64,000 bases of DNA from CAIWHR01 sp963717695 (GCA_963717695.1 CAVQWR010000003.1:62001-126000), one strand, 5' to 3'; counted from the first letter of the stretch, positions 8,557 to 18,737 are shown. Program-made: numbers and translations. The notes: generated from the letters alone by a model not told the origin.

Positions 8557-8579
8557 TTGTCCACAAATCCTGTGGATAA
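8557..8579. promoter_or_regulatory. inverted pair of DnaA boxes
   Basis: TTGTCCACA (8557-8565) and TGTGGATAA (8571-8579, the complement of TTATCCACA) face each other across 5 nt. They lie in an AT-richer stretch of the 481-bp gap between glnS and xseA. Each matches known DnaA-box forms. No other gene is supported in this gap. Confidence 0.5.
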
Positions 8580-8873
8580 TAGTGTGCATATCTTGTAAAT
8601 TCGCTCGCTAAGTCGTACGCGGGCCGGGAAAAAGGTTGCGATGCCCAATTTCAGGCCTGTTTTTTTTGCCGCTGCTTCAACCATTTGCAAAATCTTCCCT
8701 GTGGCATAAACGCGCCGCGCGCAGCGCAGGATGACGTCCGCGTGACAGTTTTGTAACGATGACGGCGCAGAAGCTTGTCATGGACGAAGAACGTGCTGCG
8801 CCTGCGTTGTCGCACGAATCGCCGCGCATGAGTTCGATGCGCGGCGTTCCCGTCGCCGCCGCCGGTTCCGCGG

Positions 8874-8879
8874 GATAAT
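8874..8879 (+). promoter_or_regulatory. -10-like element next to the xseA start
   Basis: GATAAT matches five of six -10 positions but ends only 5 nt before the annotated xseA ATG. If it is used, the mRNA would be leaderless. Confidence 0.35.
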
Positions 8880-8884
8880 CCGGC

Positions 8885-10240
8885 ATGCGGCCTCCGACGG
8901 ATCGTGCTCCCGGCGCTAGTGACACCCGCGCGGTGCTGCCGGTGTCGCTTCTCGTCAGCTCGGCGCGGCTCCTCATCGAGCGCCACATCGGGCTCGTCTG
9001 GGTCTCGGGCGAGATCTCGAACTTCACCCGTGCAGCGTCCGGCCACTGCTATTTCAAGCTGAAGGATGCGCAGGCGCAGGTGTCCTGCGTCCTCTTCCGG
9101 CACAAGGCGCAGTTCGCCGACTTCGGCCTCAAGGACGGCCTCGCCGTCGAGGTGCGCGCCACCGCATCGCTCTACGAAGCCCGCGGCGAGTTCCAGCTCA
9201 ACGTCGAGACGATGCGTCTCGCCGGCCAGGGCGCGCTCTACGAGCGGTTTGCGAAGCTGAAGGCGCGCCTCGACGCGCTAGGATGGTTCGCCGCCGAGCG
9301 CAAGCGTGCGCTGCCGGCGTTTCCGGCCGCGGTCGGCATCGTCACGTCGACGCGCGCCGCAGCACTTGCCGACATCCTGACGACGCTCGCGCGCCGCTGG
9401 CCCGCGCTGCGCGTGATCGTCTATCCGACCAACGTGCAGGGCGAAGGAGCGGCCGCCGAGATCGCGCAGGCGATCCGGACCGCCAACACGCGCGCCGAGG
9501 TGGACGTGCTGATCGTCGGCCGCGGCGGCGGATCGATCGAGGACCTGTGGGCGTTCAACGAGGAAGTCGTCGCCCGGGCGGTGTTCGAATCGGCGCTCCC
9601 CGTGGTGTCGGCGGTCGGTCACGAGACGGATTTCACGATCTGCGATTTCGTCGCCGACGTGCGCGCACCGACGCCGACGGGCGCCGCGGCGCTGATCGCC
9701 CCGGACCGCGCGGCCGTGGCGCGCGACGTCGCCGGCTTCAGGATGCGCTGGCAGCGTGCGGCGCAACGCGGGCTCGAGGTGCCGATGCAGCGGCTCGACG
9801 CGCTGGAGCAGAGGCTCGTGCATCCCGCCGCGCGCATCGCCGCACAGGCGAGGGAAGCGGGCGCGCTCGCGCAGCGGCTGGCGCGCGCCTTCGCGCATCG
9901 CGTCGACGCCGCGACCACCGGCGCGGGCGGCCTCGGCAAGCGGCTGCTGCTGCAGCTTCGGCAGCCGCTGCCGCAGACGGCGCGGCTCCTTCGCTCGGGC
10001 GACGCGCTCGTGCAGGCGGCGGCGCTCGTGCGCGAGCGCACCGAGCGCCGCATCGACGCGCTCGGGCAGAGCCTCGCACTGCTCAATCCGGCGGCCACGC
10101 TGGAACGGGGCTACGCGATCGTCGCCACCTCGAGCGGCGCGATCGTCACCCGTGCCGCGGACGTGCACCCTGGCGACGACGTCGCGATCCGGTTCGCCCA
10201 CGGCGGCGCCGGCGCAAAGGTCACCCGCGTCGACGACTGA
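8885..10240 (+). CDS. xseA: exodeoxyribonuclease VII large subunit
   Basis: XseA is the catalytic subunit of the single-strand exonuclease that degrades DNA to short acid-soluble pieces, with XseB as partner. The 451-residue protein has an N-terminal OB fold (about residues 18-115, with WVSGEISNFTRAASGHCYFKLKD). The catalytic core includes GIVTSTRAAALADILTTL, VGRGGGSIEDLWAFNEE (about residues 208-224) and SAVGHETDFTICDFVADVRAPTPT. A long coiled C-terminal segment follows. No xseB is visible nearby. The gene is divergent from glnS and convergent with aroC. The start ATG lacks an evident ribosome site. Confidence 0.95.
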   Translation: MRPPTDRAPGASDTRAVLPVSLLVSSARLLIERHIGLVWVSGEISNFTRAASGHCYFKLKDAQAQVSCVLFRHKAQFADFGLKDGLAVEVRATASLYEARGEFQLNVETMRLAGQGALYERFAKLKARLDALGWFAAERKRALPAFPAAVGIVTSTRAAALADILTTLARRWPALRVIVYPTNVQGEGAAAEIAQAIRTANTRAEVDVLIVGRGGGSIEDLWAFNEEVVARAVFESALPVVSAVGHETDFTICDFVADVRAPTPTGAAALIAPDRAAVARDVAGFRMRWQRAAQRGLEVPMQRLDALEQRLVHPAARIAAQAREAGALAQRLARAFAHRVDAATTGAGGLGKRLLLQLRQPLPQTARLLRSGDALVQAAALVRERTERRIDALGQSLALLNPAATLERGYAIVATSSGAIVTRAADVHPGDDVAIRFAHGGAGAKVTRVDD

Positions 10241-10318
10241 TCATCCGCGCGGCAACGCGGCGACGTCGCTGCACGACGTGCGCGGCGCGCGCAGCATCCG
10301 CGACATCGTGCGACGTCG

Positions 10319-11476
10319 CTACGCTTCGTCGGGATCGGGGTCGTCGACGGCGGCGCCGTCGGCCGCGCGCGCGCCGTGCGGCACCGAGGCGGCGATCCGC
10401 GGCGTCGTCGTGACGACATCGGCGTTCTGCGCGCGATGCCGCAGCGCGTGGTCCATCAGCACCAGTGCGAGCATTGCCTCGGCGATCGGCGTCGCGCGGA
10501 TGCCGACGCACGGATCGTGGCGGCCGTGCGTATTGACGATCACCGCGTTGCCGGACTTGTCGATCGAGCGGCGGTCCTGGCGGATCGACGAGGTCGGCTT
10601 CACCGCGATCGTGACGACGACGTCCTGCCCGGTCGAAATGCCGCCGAGGATTCCGCCCGCGTGGTTCGACAGGAATCCCTGCGGCGTCATCTCGTCGGAA
10701 TGCTCGGTGCCGCGCTGCGCGACGCTCGCGAACCCCGCGCCGATCTCCACGCCCTTCACCGCGTTGATGCCCATCATCGCCTGCGCGAGATCGGCGTCGA
10801 GGCGGCCGTAGACCGGCTCCCCCCATCCCACCGGAACGCCCGACGCGGCCACGGTGATCTTCGCGCCGCACGAGTCGCCGTCCTTGCGCAGCGCATCCAT
10901 GAACGCCTCGAGCTTCGGAACGATCGTCGCATTGGCGACGAAGAACGGGCTCGCGTCGACGAATTCGAAGCTTTCGAACGGGATCGCGTGCGGGCCGAGC
11001 TGCACGAGATGACCGCGAATCGCGACACCGTGGCGTTCGCGCAGCCACTTCCCCGCGATGGCGCCCGCGGCCACGCGCACCGCCGTTTCGCGTGCCGACG
11101 CGCGACCGCCGCCGCGATGATCGCGGATGCCGTATTTCTGCCAGTACGCGTAGTCGGCGTGACCCGGGCGGAAGGTCTCCGCGATCGCCGCGTAGTCCTT
11201 GCTGCGCTGATCCTCGTTGCGGATCAGGAGCGCGATCGGCGTGCCCGTCGTGCGGCCCTCGAATACGCCGGAAAGAATCTCGACGGTGTCGGATTCGCGC
11301 CGCTGCGTGACGTGCCGCGACGTCCCCGGGCGGCGGCGGTCGAGCTCGCGCTGGATGTCGGCGGCCGCGAGCTCCATGCCCGGGGGACAACCGTCGACGA
11401 CGCAGCCGATCGCCGGACCGTGCGATTCGCCGAAGGAAGTGACGCAAAAGAGCGTGCCGAAGGTGTTGCCGGACAT
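10319..11476 (-). CDS. aroC: chorismate synthase
   Basis: AroC converts 5-enolpyruvylshikimate-3-phosphate to chorismate using reduced FMN, the last step of the shikimate pathway. The ATG at 11476 (MSGNTFGTLFCVTSFGESHG) gives 385 residues and the canonical N-terminus, so longer in-frame starts were rejected. Family blocks seen are GESHGPAIGCVVDGCPPG, RRRPGTSRHVTQRRESD, HADYAYWQKYGIRDHRGGGRASARET and TPQGFLSNHAGGILGGISTG. The C-terminal ~25 residues are Ala/Asp rich and go beyond the conserved core. A TGCTACACT promoter-like element sits 33 nt upstream. Confidence 0.95.
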   Translation of the reverse strand: MSGNTFGTLFCVTSFGESHGPAIGCVVDGCPPGMELAAADIQRELDRRRPGTSRHVTQRRESDTVEILSGVFEGRTTGTPIALLIRNEDQRSKDYAAIAETFRPGHADYAYWQKYGIRDHRGGGRASARETAVRVAAGAIAGKWLRERHGVAIRGHLVQLGPHAIPFESFEFVDASPFFVANATIVPKLEAFMDALRKDGDSCGAKITVAASGVPVGWGEPVYGRLDADLAQAMMGINAVKGVEIGAGFASVAQRGTEHSDEMTPQGFLSNHAGGILGGISTGQDVVVTIAVKPTSSIRQDRRSIDKSGNAVIVNTHGRHDPCVGIRATPIAEAMLALVLMDHALRHRAQNADVVTTTPRIAASVPHGARAADGAAVDDPDPDEA

Positions 11477-11508
11477 CGTCGTCGCACCATGCTGCAGGGG
11501 TGCGTTCG

Positions 11509-11517
11509 AGTGTAGCA
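11509..11517 (-). promoter_or_regulatory. extended -10 promoter of aroC
   Basis: TGCTACACT on the minus strand is an extended -10 (TG-n-TACACT). It predicts a transcript start near 11502, with a leader of about 26 nt before the aroC ATG. The same TGCTANANT form recurs upstream of several other genes in the window. Confidence 0.5.
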
Positions 11518-11568
11518 CGCACGCCGTGCGCGGCCTCTCCGGCATGCGGTGCATGCGACAATTGGCGG

Positions 11569-12339
11569 GTGACCGATGCTACGCCCGTCATTCCCGCGCC
11601 GCTGGTGACGGCGCTACGCAGCGCGCGGTTCGTCGCGGCGCTGACCGGCGCGGGCGTGTCGGCCGAATCGGGCGTGCCCACCTTTCGCGACGCGCAAACG
11701 GGTCTGTGGGCGCAGTTTGATCCGCTGGAGCTCGCCACGCCCAGCGCGTTTGCGCGCAACCCCAAGCGTGTCTGGGATTGGTATGCGATGCGCCGCGACA
11801 TGATCGGACGCGTGACGCCCAATCCCGCGCATGTCGCGCTCGCCGCACTCGAGCGGCACGTTCCGGAATTCCTGCTGATCACGCAGAACGTCGACGGGCT
11901 GCACCAGCGCGCCGGCAGCCGCCGCGTCGTCGAGATGCACGGCAACATCACCCGCGTGTGCTGCTCGCGCGACGGCAGGCCGGTCGCGCACGGGCAGGAC
12001 ACCGACCCGGAGGCGCCGCCGCGCTGCACGGACTGCGGGGCGTTCCTGCGTCCCGACGTCGTGTGGTTCGAGGAATCGCTGCCGGAAGACGCGCTTGCCG
12101 ACGCCGAGGATGCCGCCAGCCGGTGCGACGTCCTGCTGGTTGTCGGAACGTCGGCGGGGGTTTATCCCGCGGCCGCGCTGCCGATGCTCGCAAAGAGAAG
12201 CGGCGCGCAGGTGGTCGAGGTCAACACCGAAGCGACGCCGCTCAGCGCGCAGGCCGATTACGCGCTGCGCGGCAAGGCCGGCATCGTGCTGCCCGCGCTC
12301 GTCGCCGCGGCGTGGAGCGAACCCGCGGCGCCGGTGTGA
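11569..12339 (+). CDS. cobB: NAD-dependent protein deacylase, CobB/sirtuin class III
   Basis: Sirtuins remove lysine acyl groups using NAD. The 256-residue product starts at GTG 11569. It has the NAD motif GAGVSAESGVPTFR (about residues 26-39), TQNVDGLHQRAG, the catalytic His in VEMHGNI, and a C-terminal GTSAGVYPAA. A Tyr-x-x-Arg pair in WDWYAMRRDMI matches the pair that lets class III sirtuins bind succinyl- and malonyl-lysine, so desuccinylase activity is likely. The zinc knuckle is partial (RVCCSRDG, then RCTDCG), as in E. coli CobB. It is divergent from aroC and convergent with the DUF3999 gene. Confidence 0.88.
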   Translation: MTDATPVIPAPLVTALRSARFVAALTGAGVSAESGVPTFRDAQTGLWAQFDPLELATPSAFARNPKRVWDWYAMRRDMIGRVTPNPAHVALAALERHVPEFLLITQNVDGLHQRAGSRRVVEMHGNITRVCCSRDGRPVAHGQDTDPEAPPRCTDCGAFLRPDVVWFEESLPEDALADAEDAASRCDVLLVVGTSAGVYPAAALPMLAKRSGAQVVEVNTEATPLSAQADYALRGKAGIVLPALVAAAWSEPAAPV

Positions 12340-12345
12340 CGAGCG

Positions 12346-13738
12346 TTACTCGGGCGGCGCGTCGGCGTCGCGCGGAGCGGGCGCGGCGCCCATTTCGCGC
12401 GAAAGCCGCCACGCCATCCATCCCAGCACCAGCGCACCGAGGACAAGGCTCGCCCAGAGGATCCAGCGCTTGACGTCGGGCGGGGCGCGCAGCCGATCGG
12501 TTCCACCGAGCTCCATCGCCGGTCCGACCGAGGCGGTGCCCACATTGGCCGGCAGCCCCTTCGCGGCATCGTAGCCGGGAACGAGCGTCGCGATCGGCAG
12601 CGCGCCCGGCGAGGCCGTGTAGTTGCCATACGCGAGCGTGAACGGCGGCGTGCCGCGATTGGCGAACACGATCTCCGCAGGCTCCCACCCGGCGCGCAGC
12701 GGCGGCGGCGTGCGCGCGGACACGCCACTGCGCGCGTCGAACCGCAGCAGCCAGTAGCGCCGCGCGCCGCCGATGACCGGCACCGGTGCGCTGGCGACTT
12801 CAGCGTCGGGCTCGCGAAGGCGATAGAACACGGTCGACGTGACCGTCTGCCACGCCTCCGTCGGACCTGAGCGCGCAAGGATCTGCGCCGGCACGACCGA
12901 GTTCGGCTCGGCGAGGCCGACGTCGATACGATCGACCGGATACGCACCGCCGAGGTCGTACTCGAATTCGCCTTCGCGATCCGGCACCGGCGTGCCCGCC
13001 GCGATGCGCCACTGCCGCGGCGCCTCGACGACCCGCGCCGCGGCTTCGCCGGCAACGCCCGTGAAATCGATGACCGGCTGGCGGGGCGCCCACGACAGCC
13101 GCAGATATTTCGCCCGCGTTGGCGGAATCTCGACGCGGTCGCGCACGAGCCGTCTGCCTTCGTATTCGAGGTCGACCAGCACCGCATCCGTCGTGACGGG
13201 ACGCCACGACGCGAGATCGTCGCTCGCGTCGATACGCAGGTGCATCGTCGGCGCGCCGGCGCTCGCGGACAGCGTGAACACCAGCGCATTGAGCGCCTCG
13301 GTTGAGTGAGGACGCGTCGAGCACGAAGCCGGCGAGAAGCTGTTCCGTGGCCGCAGCCGGCGCTCCGTCTCCCGCTCGGATGTCTATGGCCGTTCCCGCG
13401 GCGTCGCGGACGACGTGGAGGACGAGTCCCGCGAGGTCGCGCCGGTCGCGATCGACGTAGAGCGGAAAGAGCGGCAGCGCGATCGCATCGGCGCGTGTGC
13501 GCATGTCCGCGGCATGCGGGAGCCATGCATACGGCACGACCTCGGCATCGGCGTTGAAGACACGCAGATCCGCGAGGTCGGGGCGCACCGCGCCTTCGTA
13601 GACCTCCGCGGGCACCGCGACGCGCTGGAACGGCATGCTTCCCGTCGGCACGATCGGAATGCCCGACGCATATTCCGAGGGGCGCTCGGCGTGTGCGCTG
13701 GCGGCAATGAGAGTGACGAGAACGAGCTCCCGGATCAT
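12346..13738 (-). CDS. DUF3999 family membrane protein (one frameshift)
   Basis: The product is about 463 residues, read in two frames joined near 13305. Deleting one A there restores the frame, and the span is one base over a multiple of three. It has a signal peptide (MIRELVLVTLIAASAHA) and beta-rich extracytoplasmic domains (VAVPAEVYEGAVRPDLADLRVF; then EFEYDLGGAYPVDRIDVG). A C-terminal membrane helix (WILWASLVLGALVLGWMAW) ends about 20 residues before the terminus. DUF3999 proteins are usually encoded with DUF2339 proteins, as here, and the start overlaps the DUF2339 stop by ATGA. The function is unknown. The pair probably forms an envelope complex. Confidence 0.8.
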
Positions 13739-16665
13739 GGTGTGTCCTCCCGGCGCGTCGGCACCGGCGCGAGATAACCGATGAGAAGCAGCAGCAATCC
13801 CACACCGATGAACGAAACGATGCGGGTGATCGTGCCGACCTGCGCCAGCTCGACCAGAAAGAGCTTGACGACGACCACGCCGAGCAGCGTTGCGCCGGCG
13901 AACCATGGCCTGCGCCAGCGTCGCCGGTTGGCCCACGCCATCGTTCCCAGCGCAATCGCCGACCACAGGATCGACAGCGTCGCCTGCACGAGCGGCGTGC
14001 GCCACAGCGCGTGCGGGGAGTACGGCACGTCGTACCAGAAGTGGATCGTGCGAAGCGCGATGGCGTTGAGCCACAGGAACGCGAGCGTCGCGAGCACCGT
14101 CGCGACGGCGCCGCGCGGAAGCGCGTCGAACACGCCGGGGTCCTCGCGCTGGACACGGAACACCCACAGAAGGGCGGCGAGGAGCACGATTGCCTGCGTG
14201 ACGTCCTGCGGATTCGCGAGCGGCAGATAAGGCAGCGGCGATGGGTCGGCATCGCCATGCACGTTCGACAGCACGGACCAGATGACCAAAACGACTGCGA
14301 CCGGCGCACCGCCCTGAACGAGGTAGCCGCGTCGATGCACGCCGAACGGCCAGCGCACTCCGGCGACGAGCACGCTCACCGCGGCGAGACCGATGGCGGG
14401 CACGAGGCCCCACGGCACGGTCGCCCATACGCCCGAAACGTATCCGATCCGCCCGCCGAGCCAGGCGAGCTCGTGGGCGGCAATCAGCAGCACGAGCCCG
14501 AAGGTGCCTGCGTGCCAAGGATCCAGCGACAAGCCGGCGCGGTCGGCCGTACTCCGCTCGTCGCGATCGAACCGGAAAAGCAATATGGCGAGAACCGCCA
14601 GCGCGAACGGCCACGCAAGATAGCCGCCGCCGGCGAACAGGTGCTCCGTGGCGATCCAGCGACCGCCGATGGCGGCGATCGCGGTGACGGCGAGTGCCGG
14701 CAACAGCAGCAGTGACGGAACAAGCGACATCCGCCAACGCAAAGGCCGCTCTGCCAGCGCGAACAACATCGCGGTGATCGCAAGCAGCACGACCACGGCC
14801 GGAACCCGCATTTCGAGCGGGAGCCAGCGGTCGATCTCGCGCCACCATGCATAGAGCCACCACAGGAGACCCCAGGCAAAGGCGACGCCCCCGAAAACAC
14901 GCTCGCTCGCGGGAACGTCGCTCTCCTCGCGCCGCAGATGCCACGCGCTGACGAGGCCCGCGATTGCCACCAGCATCGCGCCGACGAAGGCGCTGTTCGC
15001 GAACGGGATCGCGGCCGGCGCCGCGGCCGGTGTCCACACCGAGAGTCCCAGCATGAACGCGATGCCGGCGCCAAGCTCGAGCAGGAGCCCGAAGGCACGC
15101 ATCACGCGGTGCCGCTGGCGGATGCCCGCCCACAGGATTGCCGCGCCTTCGAGCGCCCACACCGCGGAGGTCCAGCGCGCATCGAGGCCGAGTGGAACCG
15201 CGAGCGTCGCGAACACGACGCCAAGCGCGAGGAAGCTCTCGACGAGAAGCCGAATGTCGTCGCGGCGGCGCGCGTACAGAAACCGGCCGAGCGCGAGGTA
15301 CACCGCCGCCATCGCGAGGGCGCTGTACGCCATCCCGTACTCGATGTCGCGCACGAGCGCGCTCTGCAGGCCCGCCGCGACCAGCGGCGTGCCGAAGACG
15401 AGCCCGCCGTCGACGTAGCTGCGCACCTCGACCGACTGGCGCAGCGCGTACAGCACGGCAATCGCGACGTAGAACAGGAAGAACAGGATGAGGAAGGGCT
15501 CGGTGGTAGCGAAGTGCTCCGGCTGGTAGCGCGTCACCCCCCAGAACGCTCCGACGAGGAACGTGAACACGAATCCCAGCAGATTGAGCGAGCGCCACGC
15601 CTTGAACCACGCGATGCCGAGAATCCCCGCATTGAGGAGCGCGTAGTAGCTGAACAGCATCACGTGATTGCCGCTGTCGGTCGACGTCAGCACCGGCGCG
15701 AGAAACCCGCCCAGGACCGCCAGCGCGGCGAGCGAGATCGCGTCCTGCCGGATCGCGAGCCACGACGAGAGCGCGGAGATCCAGAACAGCAGCGCGAACG
15801 CGGCGAGCGGTGGCACGAGCGCATAGAGCTTCAGCGCGGCGAACACCGTGAGGTAGAGCACGCCGACGCCGCCACCTTGAAGCACCATCGCATAGGCACG
15901 CCGGCGCACGCGCAGGCGCCAGCCCACGACGAGCAGCGCGACGCCGCCGAGTGCGACGCCGGCGAGCCGCACCGAAATCGGCACGTACACGTGCTCGACC
16001 GCGTATTTCAGCAGGAAGCCGACGCCGATGAAGAGCAGCAGCACGCCGATGCGGGCGAGCGTGTTGCCGCCGACGAGCCAAGCCCAAACGGGGCTCGGCG
16101 GTACCGGAACGTGCTCGGTGAACACCAGCGGCGGCGCAGCGCCACGCCCGATGCCATCGGCTGACGCGGATGCGGACGACGATCCTCCGGCCGCAAGTGC
16201 GCGACCCGCCGGCGTAAGAGTGCCGTCCGGATTGAATGCCTCGTCCGCCGCGAGGGAGGGTGCGGCCATCACCGGCGGTGCGACGAATGCTGGCGCCGGC
16301 GCCGCTGTCTCGAGCGAACGGTCCGGCATCGTCGGGACATCCAGGAGTGCCGTGTCAGGCGCCGATGCCCCAAGTGCGGTCGCGGGCAGCGGCGCCGCGG
16401 CCGTCTCGCGCAGCACGTGTTCGAGATTTGCGACACGACGTTCCAGCGCCGCCACGCGCAGCGCGAGCGCCGGATCCGCAGGCGGTGCTTCAGGATTCGA
16501 TACGCGCGGCGCCGTCGCCGGAACTGCCGCGATCCTTCGCTCGCGCCGGATGGCAATGATGACGCCGATGACGAAGCCGACGAAGCCGCCGAACGCCGCG
16601 CCGCTGCGTCCGTCCATCATCGCACCGAGCAGGCCGCCAACCACGAGCCCGATCAACGCCGCCAT
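13735..16665 (-). CDS. DUF2339 polytopic membrane protein
   Basis: This is a very large membrane protein of 976 residues in one unbroken frame. The N-terminus (MAALIGLVVGGLLGAMMDGR) holds one helix. A soluble linker follows with a short coiled segment (LALRVAALERRVANLEHVL) and a Pro/Ala/Ser-rich stretch. From about residue 195 there are more than twenty hydrophobic helices with short charged loops (for example VRRRAYAMVLQGGGVGVLYLTVFAAL). The last residues are PVPTRREDTP. The family has no known activity. It overlaps the next gene, DUF3999, by 4 nt, so translational coupling is likely. The acyltransferase fusion gene lies just upstream on the same strand, with its stop 29 nt before this start. 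Confidence 0.85.
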   Translation of the reverse strand: MAALIGLVVGGLLGAMMDGRSGAAFGGFVGFVIGVIIAIRRERRIAAVPATAPRVSNPEAPPADPALALRVAALERRVANLEHVLRETAAAPLPATALGASAPDTALLDVPTMPDRSLETAAPAPAFVAPPVMAAPSLAADEAFNPDGTLTPAGRALAAGGSSSASASADGIGRGAAPPLVFTEHVPVPPSPVWAWLVGGNTLARIGVLLLFIGVGFLLKYAVEHVYVPISVRLAGVALGGVALLVVGWRLRVRRRAYAMVLQGGGVGVLYLTVFAALKLYALVPPLAAFALLFWISALSSWLAIRQDAISLAALAVLGGFLAPVLTSTDSGNHVMLFSYYALLNAGILGIAWFKAWRSLNLLGFVFTFLVGAFWGVTRYQPEHFATTEPFLILFFLFYVAIAVLYALRQSVEVRSYVDGGLVFGTPLVAAGLQSALVRDIEYGMAYSALAMAAVYLALGRFLYARRRDDIRLLVESFLALGVVFATLAVPLGLDARWTSAVWALEGAAILWAGIRQRHRVMRAFGLLLELGAGIAFMLGLSVWTPAAAPAAIPFANSAFVGAMLVAIAGLVSAWHLRREESDVPASERVFGGVAFAWGLLWWLYAWWREIDRWLPLEMRVPAVVVLLAITAMLFALAERPLRWRMSLVPSLLLLPALAVTAIAAIGGRWIATEHLFAGGGYLAWPFALAVLAILLFRFDRDERSTADRAGLSLDPWHAGTFGLVLLIAAHELAWLGGRIGYVSGVWATVPWGLVPAIGLAAVSVLVAGVRWPFGVHRRGYLVQGGAPVAVVLVIWSVLSNVHGDADPSPLPYLPLANPQDVTQAIVLLAALLWVFRVQREDPGVFDALPRGAVATVLATLAFLWLNAIALRTIHFWYDVPYSPHALWRTPLVQATLSILWSAIALGTMAWANRRRWRRPWFAGATLLGVVVVKLFLVELAQVGTITRIVSFIGVGLLLLLIGYLAPVPTRREDTP

Positions 16666-16693
16666 GGATTTCTCCCCAAATCCCTGGATTGCG

Positions 16694-18583
16694 TCACCTG
16701 CGCGCGCCGCGCAACGCCAGCACCGTTGCGTGCAGTGCCGGAAGCGAAACCTGTTCCGGTGGCACCGCGGGCGCCGCGCGGAGTGCAATGCGCGAATAGA
16801 CCCCGCGCAGTCGCCGCATCGCCTTGCCCTCGTGCGAGCGGCTGAAGAACGAGCCCCAGAGGCCGGAAAGCGCCAGCGGCACAACCGGCACAGGGCGTTT
16901 CGCGAGTGATGCGCTCGAGGCCGGGACGGAACTCGCCCATCTCGCCGGTGGACGTCAGCTGGCCTTCGGGAAAGATGCCGACGATTTCCCCTTCCGCGAG
17001 CGCCTTCGCGACATCGGCGAACGCATGCTCCTTGAGCGCCGCATCCTCCCGCGCCGACGCGATCGGAATCGTGCGCATCGTGCGGAAGATGAACGACAGC
17101 ACCGGCACGCGGAAGATCCTGTGGTCCATCACGAACCGGATCGGCCGGCGCACGCAGCCGGCGATGACGACCGCGTCGACGTAGCTCACGTGGTTGCAGA
17201 TGACCACGCAGGGCCCCGCCTCCGGGATGTTCTCGAGGCCCTCCTTGTCGACGCGATAGAACGTGTGGATCAGGAGCCACGCGAGGAAGCGCATCAGGAA
17301 TTCCGGCACGAGCCCGAAGATGAACAACGGCGACCGCCGCGTTCATGAGCCCGGTGACGAGGAACAGCTCCTGGATCGTGAGCCCCGCTTTCAGGAGCCC
17401 GATCGCGAGCCCGGCCGACACGACGATGAACAGCGCATTCAGGATGTTGTTGGCGGCGATGATCCGCGAGCGGTGCGAGGGCTCCGAGCGCTCCTGGATC
17501 AGCGCGTACAGCGGCACGATGTAGAAGCCGCCGAAGAGCCCGATCAGCACGAGGTCGATCGTCACGTGCCAGTGCGCCCGCGTCGCGAAGAACGCGTCCG
17601 AGCCCGGCAAGTCCGTGCGCGGACAACCCGCGACTCGCAAGCCAGAGGTCGACCGCGAAGACGGTGAGCCCGATCGCGCCGAATGGCACGAGCCCAAGCT
17701 CGATCCGGCGCCCCGAAAGTTTTTCGCACAGCAGCGAACCCGCGCCGACGCCGACCGAGAACGCCGCCAGCAGGAACGTCACGACGTGCTCGTTCGCCGC
17801 CAAGGATCTCACGCGCGAATCCGGCGAACTGGGCGAGAAAGATCGCTCCGTAGAACCAGAACCACGAGATCCCCAGCATCGACAGCCACACGACGCGGTT
17901 GCGCTGCGCGAAGCGAAGGTTGTTCCACGTCTCGGTGAAGGGATTCCAGTTGATCCTGAGCTCGGGCGACACGGACGGCGTCAACGGGAATCGCGCGGCT
18001 CACGAGATAGCCGGCGACGGCGACGGCAACCGCCACGGCGCCCGCGATGATCGGCCCGTGCGGGTGGATCGCGACGACGAGGCCGCCGACGATCGTTCCG
18101 AGAAGGATCGCGACGAACGTGCCCATCTCGACGAGACCGTTGCCGCCGACCAGCTCGTCAGTGGCGAGCGTTCTGCGGCAGGATCGCGTACTTCACCGGG
18201 CCGAACAGCGTCGAGTGCACGCCCATCAGCGCGAGCGCCGTGAACAGCAGCACGAGGTCGTGCCGCCAGAATCCGGCGAGGCCGATCACCATGATCGCGA
18301 TCTCGAGGAGCTTGATCCAGCGGATCAGTCGCGACTTCTCGTACTTGTCCGCGAGCTGGCCCGCGGTCGCGGAGAACAGCATGAACGGCGCGATGAAGAC
18401 GGCGCCCGCGAGATTGACGAGCGCGTTCGCGTCGAGCGAGGTCATCTGCGCCGCCTCGAAGGCGACGAAGATGATCAGCGCATTCTTGTAGATGTTGTCG
18501 TTGCCGGCGCCGAGGAACTGCGTCCAGAAGAACGGAGCGAAGCGGCGCTCGCGCAGGAGGTCATATTGGCTCGGGGAGTGCAT
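16694..18583 (-). CDS. LplT-like MFS transporter fused to PlsC-type acyltransferase (six frameshifts)
   Basis: Once corrected, this is a single protein of about 627 residues. The N-terminal ~400 residues are an LplT-like lysophospholipid-flippase MFS domain (RFAPFFWTQFLGAGNDNIYKN, ATAGQLADKYEKSRLIRWIK, FGGFYIVPLYALIQERS). The C-terminal ~215 residues are a lysophospholipid/1-acylglycerol-3-phosphate acyltransferase domain with HVSYVD (in place of the usual HxxxxD context) and FPEGQLTSTGEM. It should flip and re-acylate lysophospholipids at the inner membrane, like E. coli LplT plus the PlsC half of Aas. The frame breaks near 18165, 17985, 17805, 17620, 17330 and 16900. The span is divisible by three, as six single insertions predict. 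Confidence 0.78.
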
Positions 18584-18737
18584 CGTTTGCGCCTTCAGGA
18601 CGGGTTCGTGAAGAAGGGGCGCGTCTCGAACAGGCGGGACGCGAGGCGGGTGCCGCCGGAGTGGAAATCGGCGGCCGCGGGCTGGATCGGGCACACGGGC
18701 ATTGTGCATCGGAACACTTGGTCGCATCGCCCTCCCC

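Noticed and set aside
8649..8668. Terminator at CAGGCCTG followed by a run of T
   Set aside because: The 8-bp palindrome has no loop and cannot form a hairpin; no plus-strand gene ends before it.
8400..8690. A 96-residue minus-strand frame ending in the glnS start
   Set aside because: It runs across the DnaA-box pair and an AT-rich promoter-like stretch, has no ribosome site and no recognisable protein pattern. Only its last four codons are of interest.
16666..17697. N-terminal extension of the DUF2339 frame into the LplT-PlsC region
   Set aside because: The extension is a mixture of one frame of the broken transporter and noise; the ATG at 16665 gives the natural DUF2339 N-terminus.
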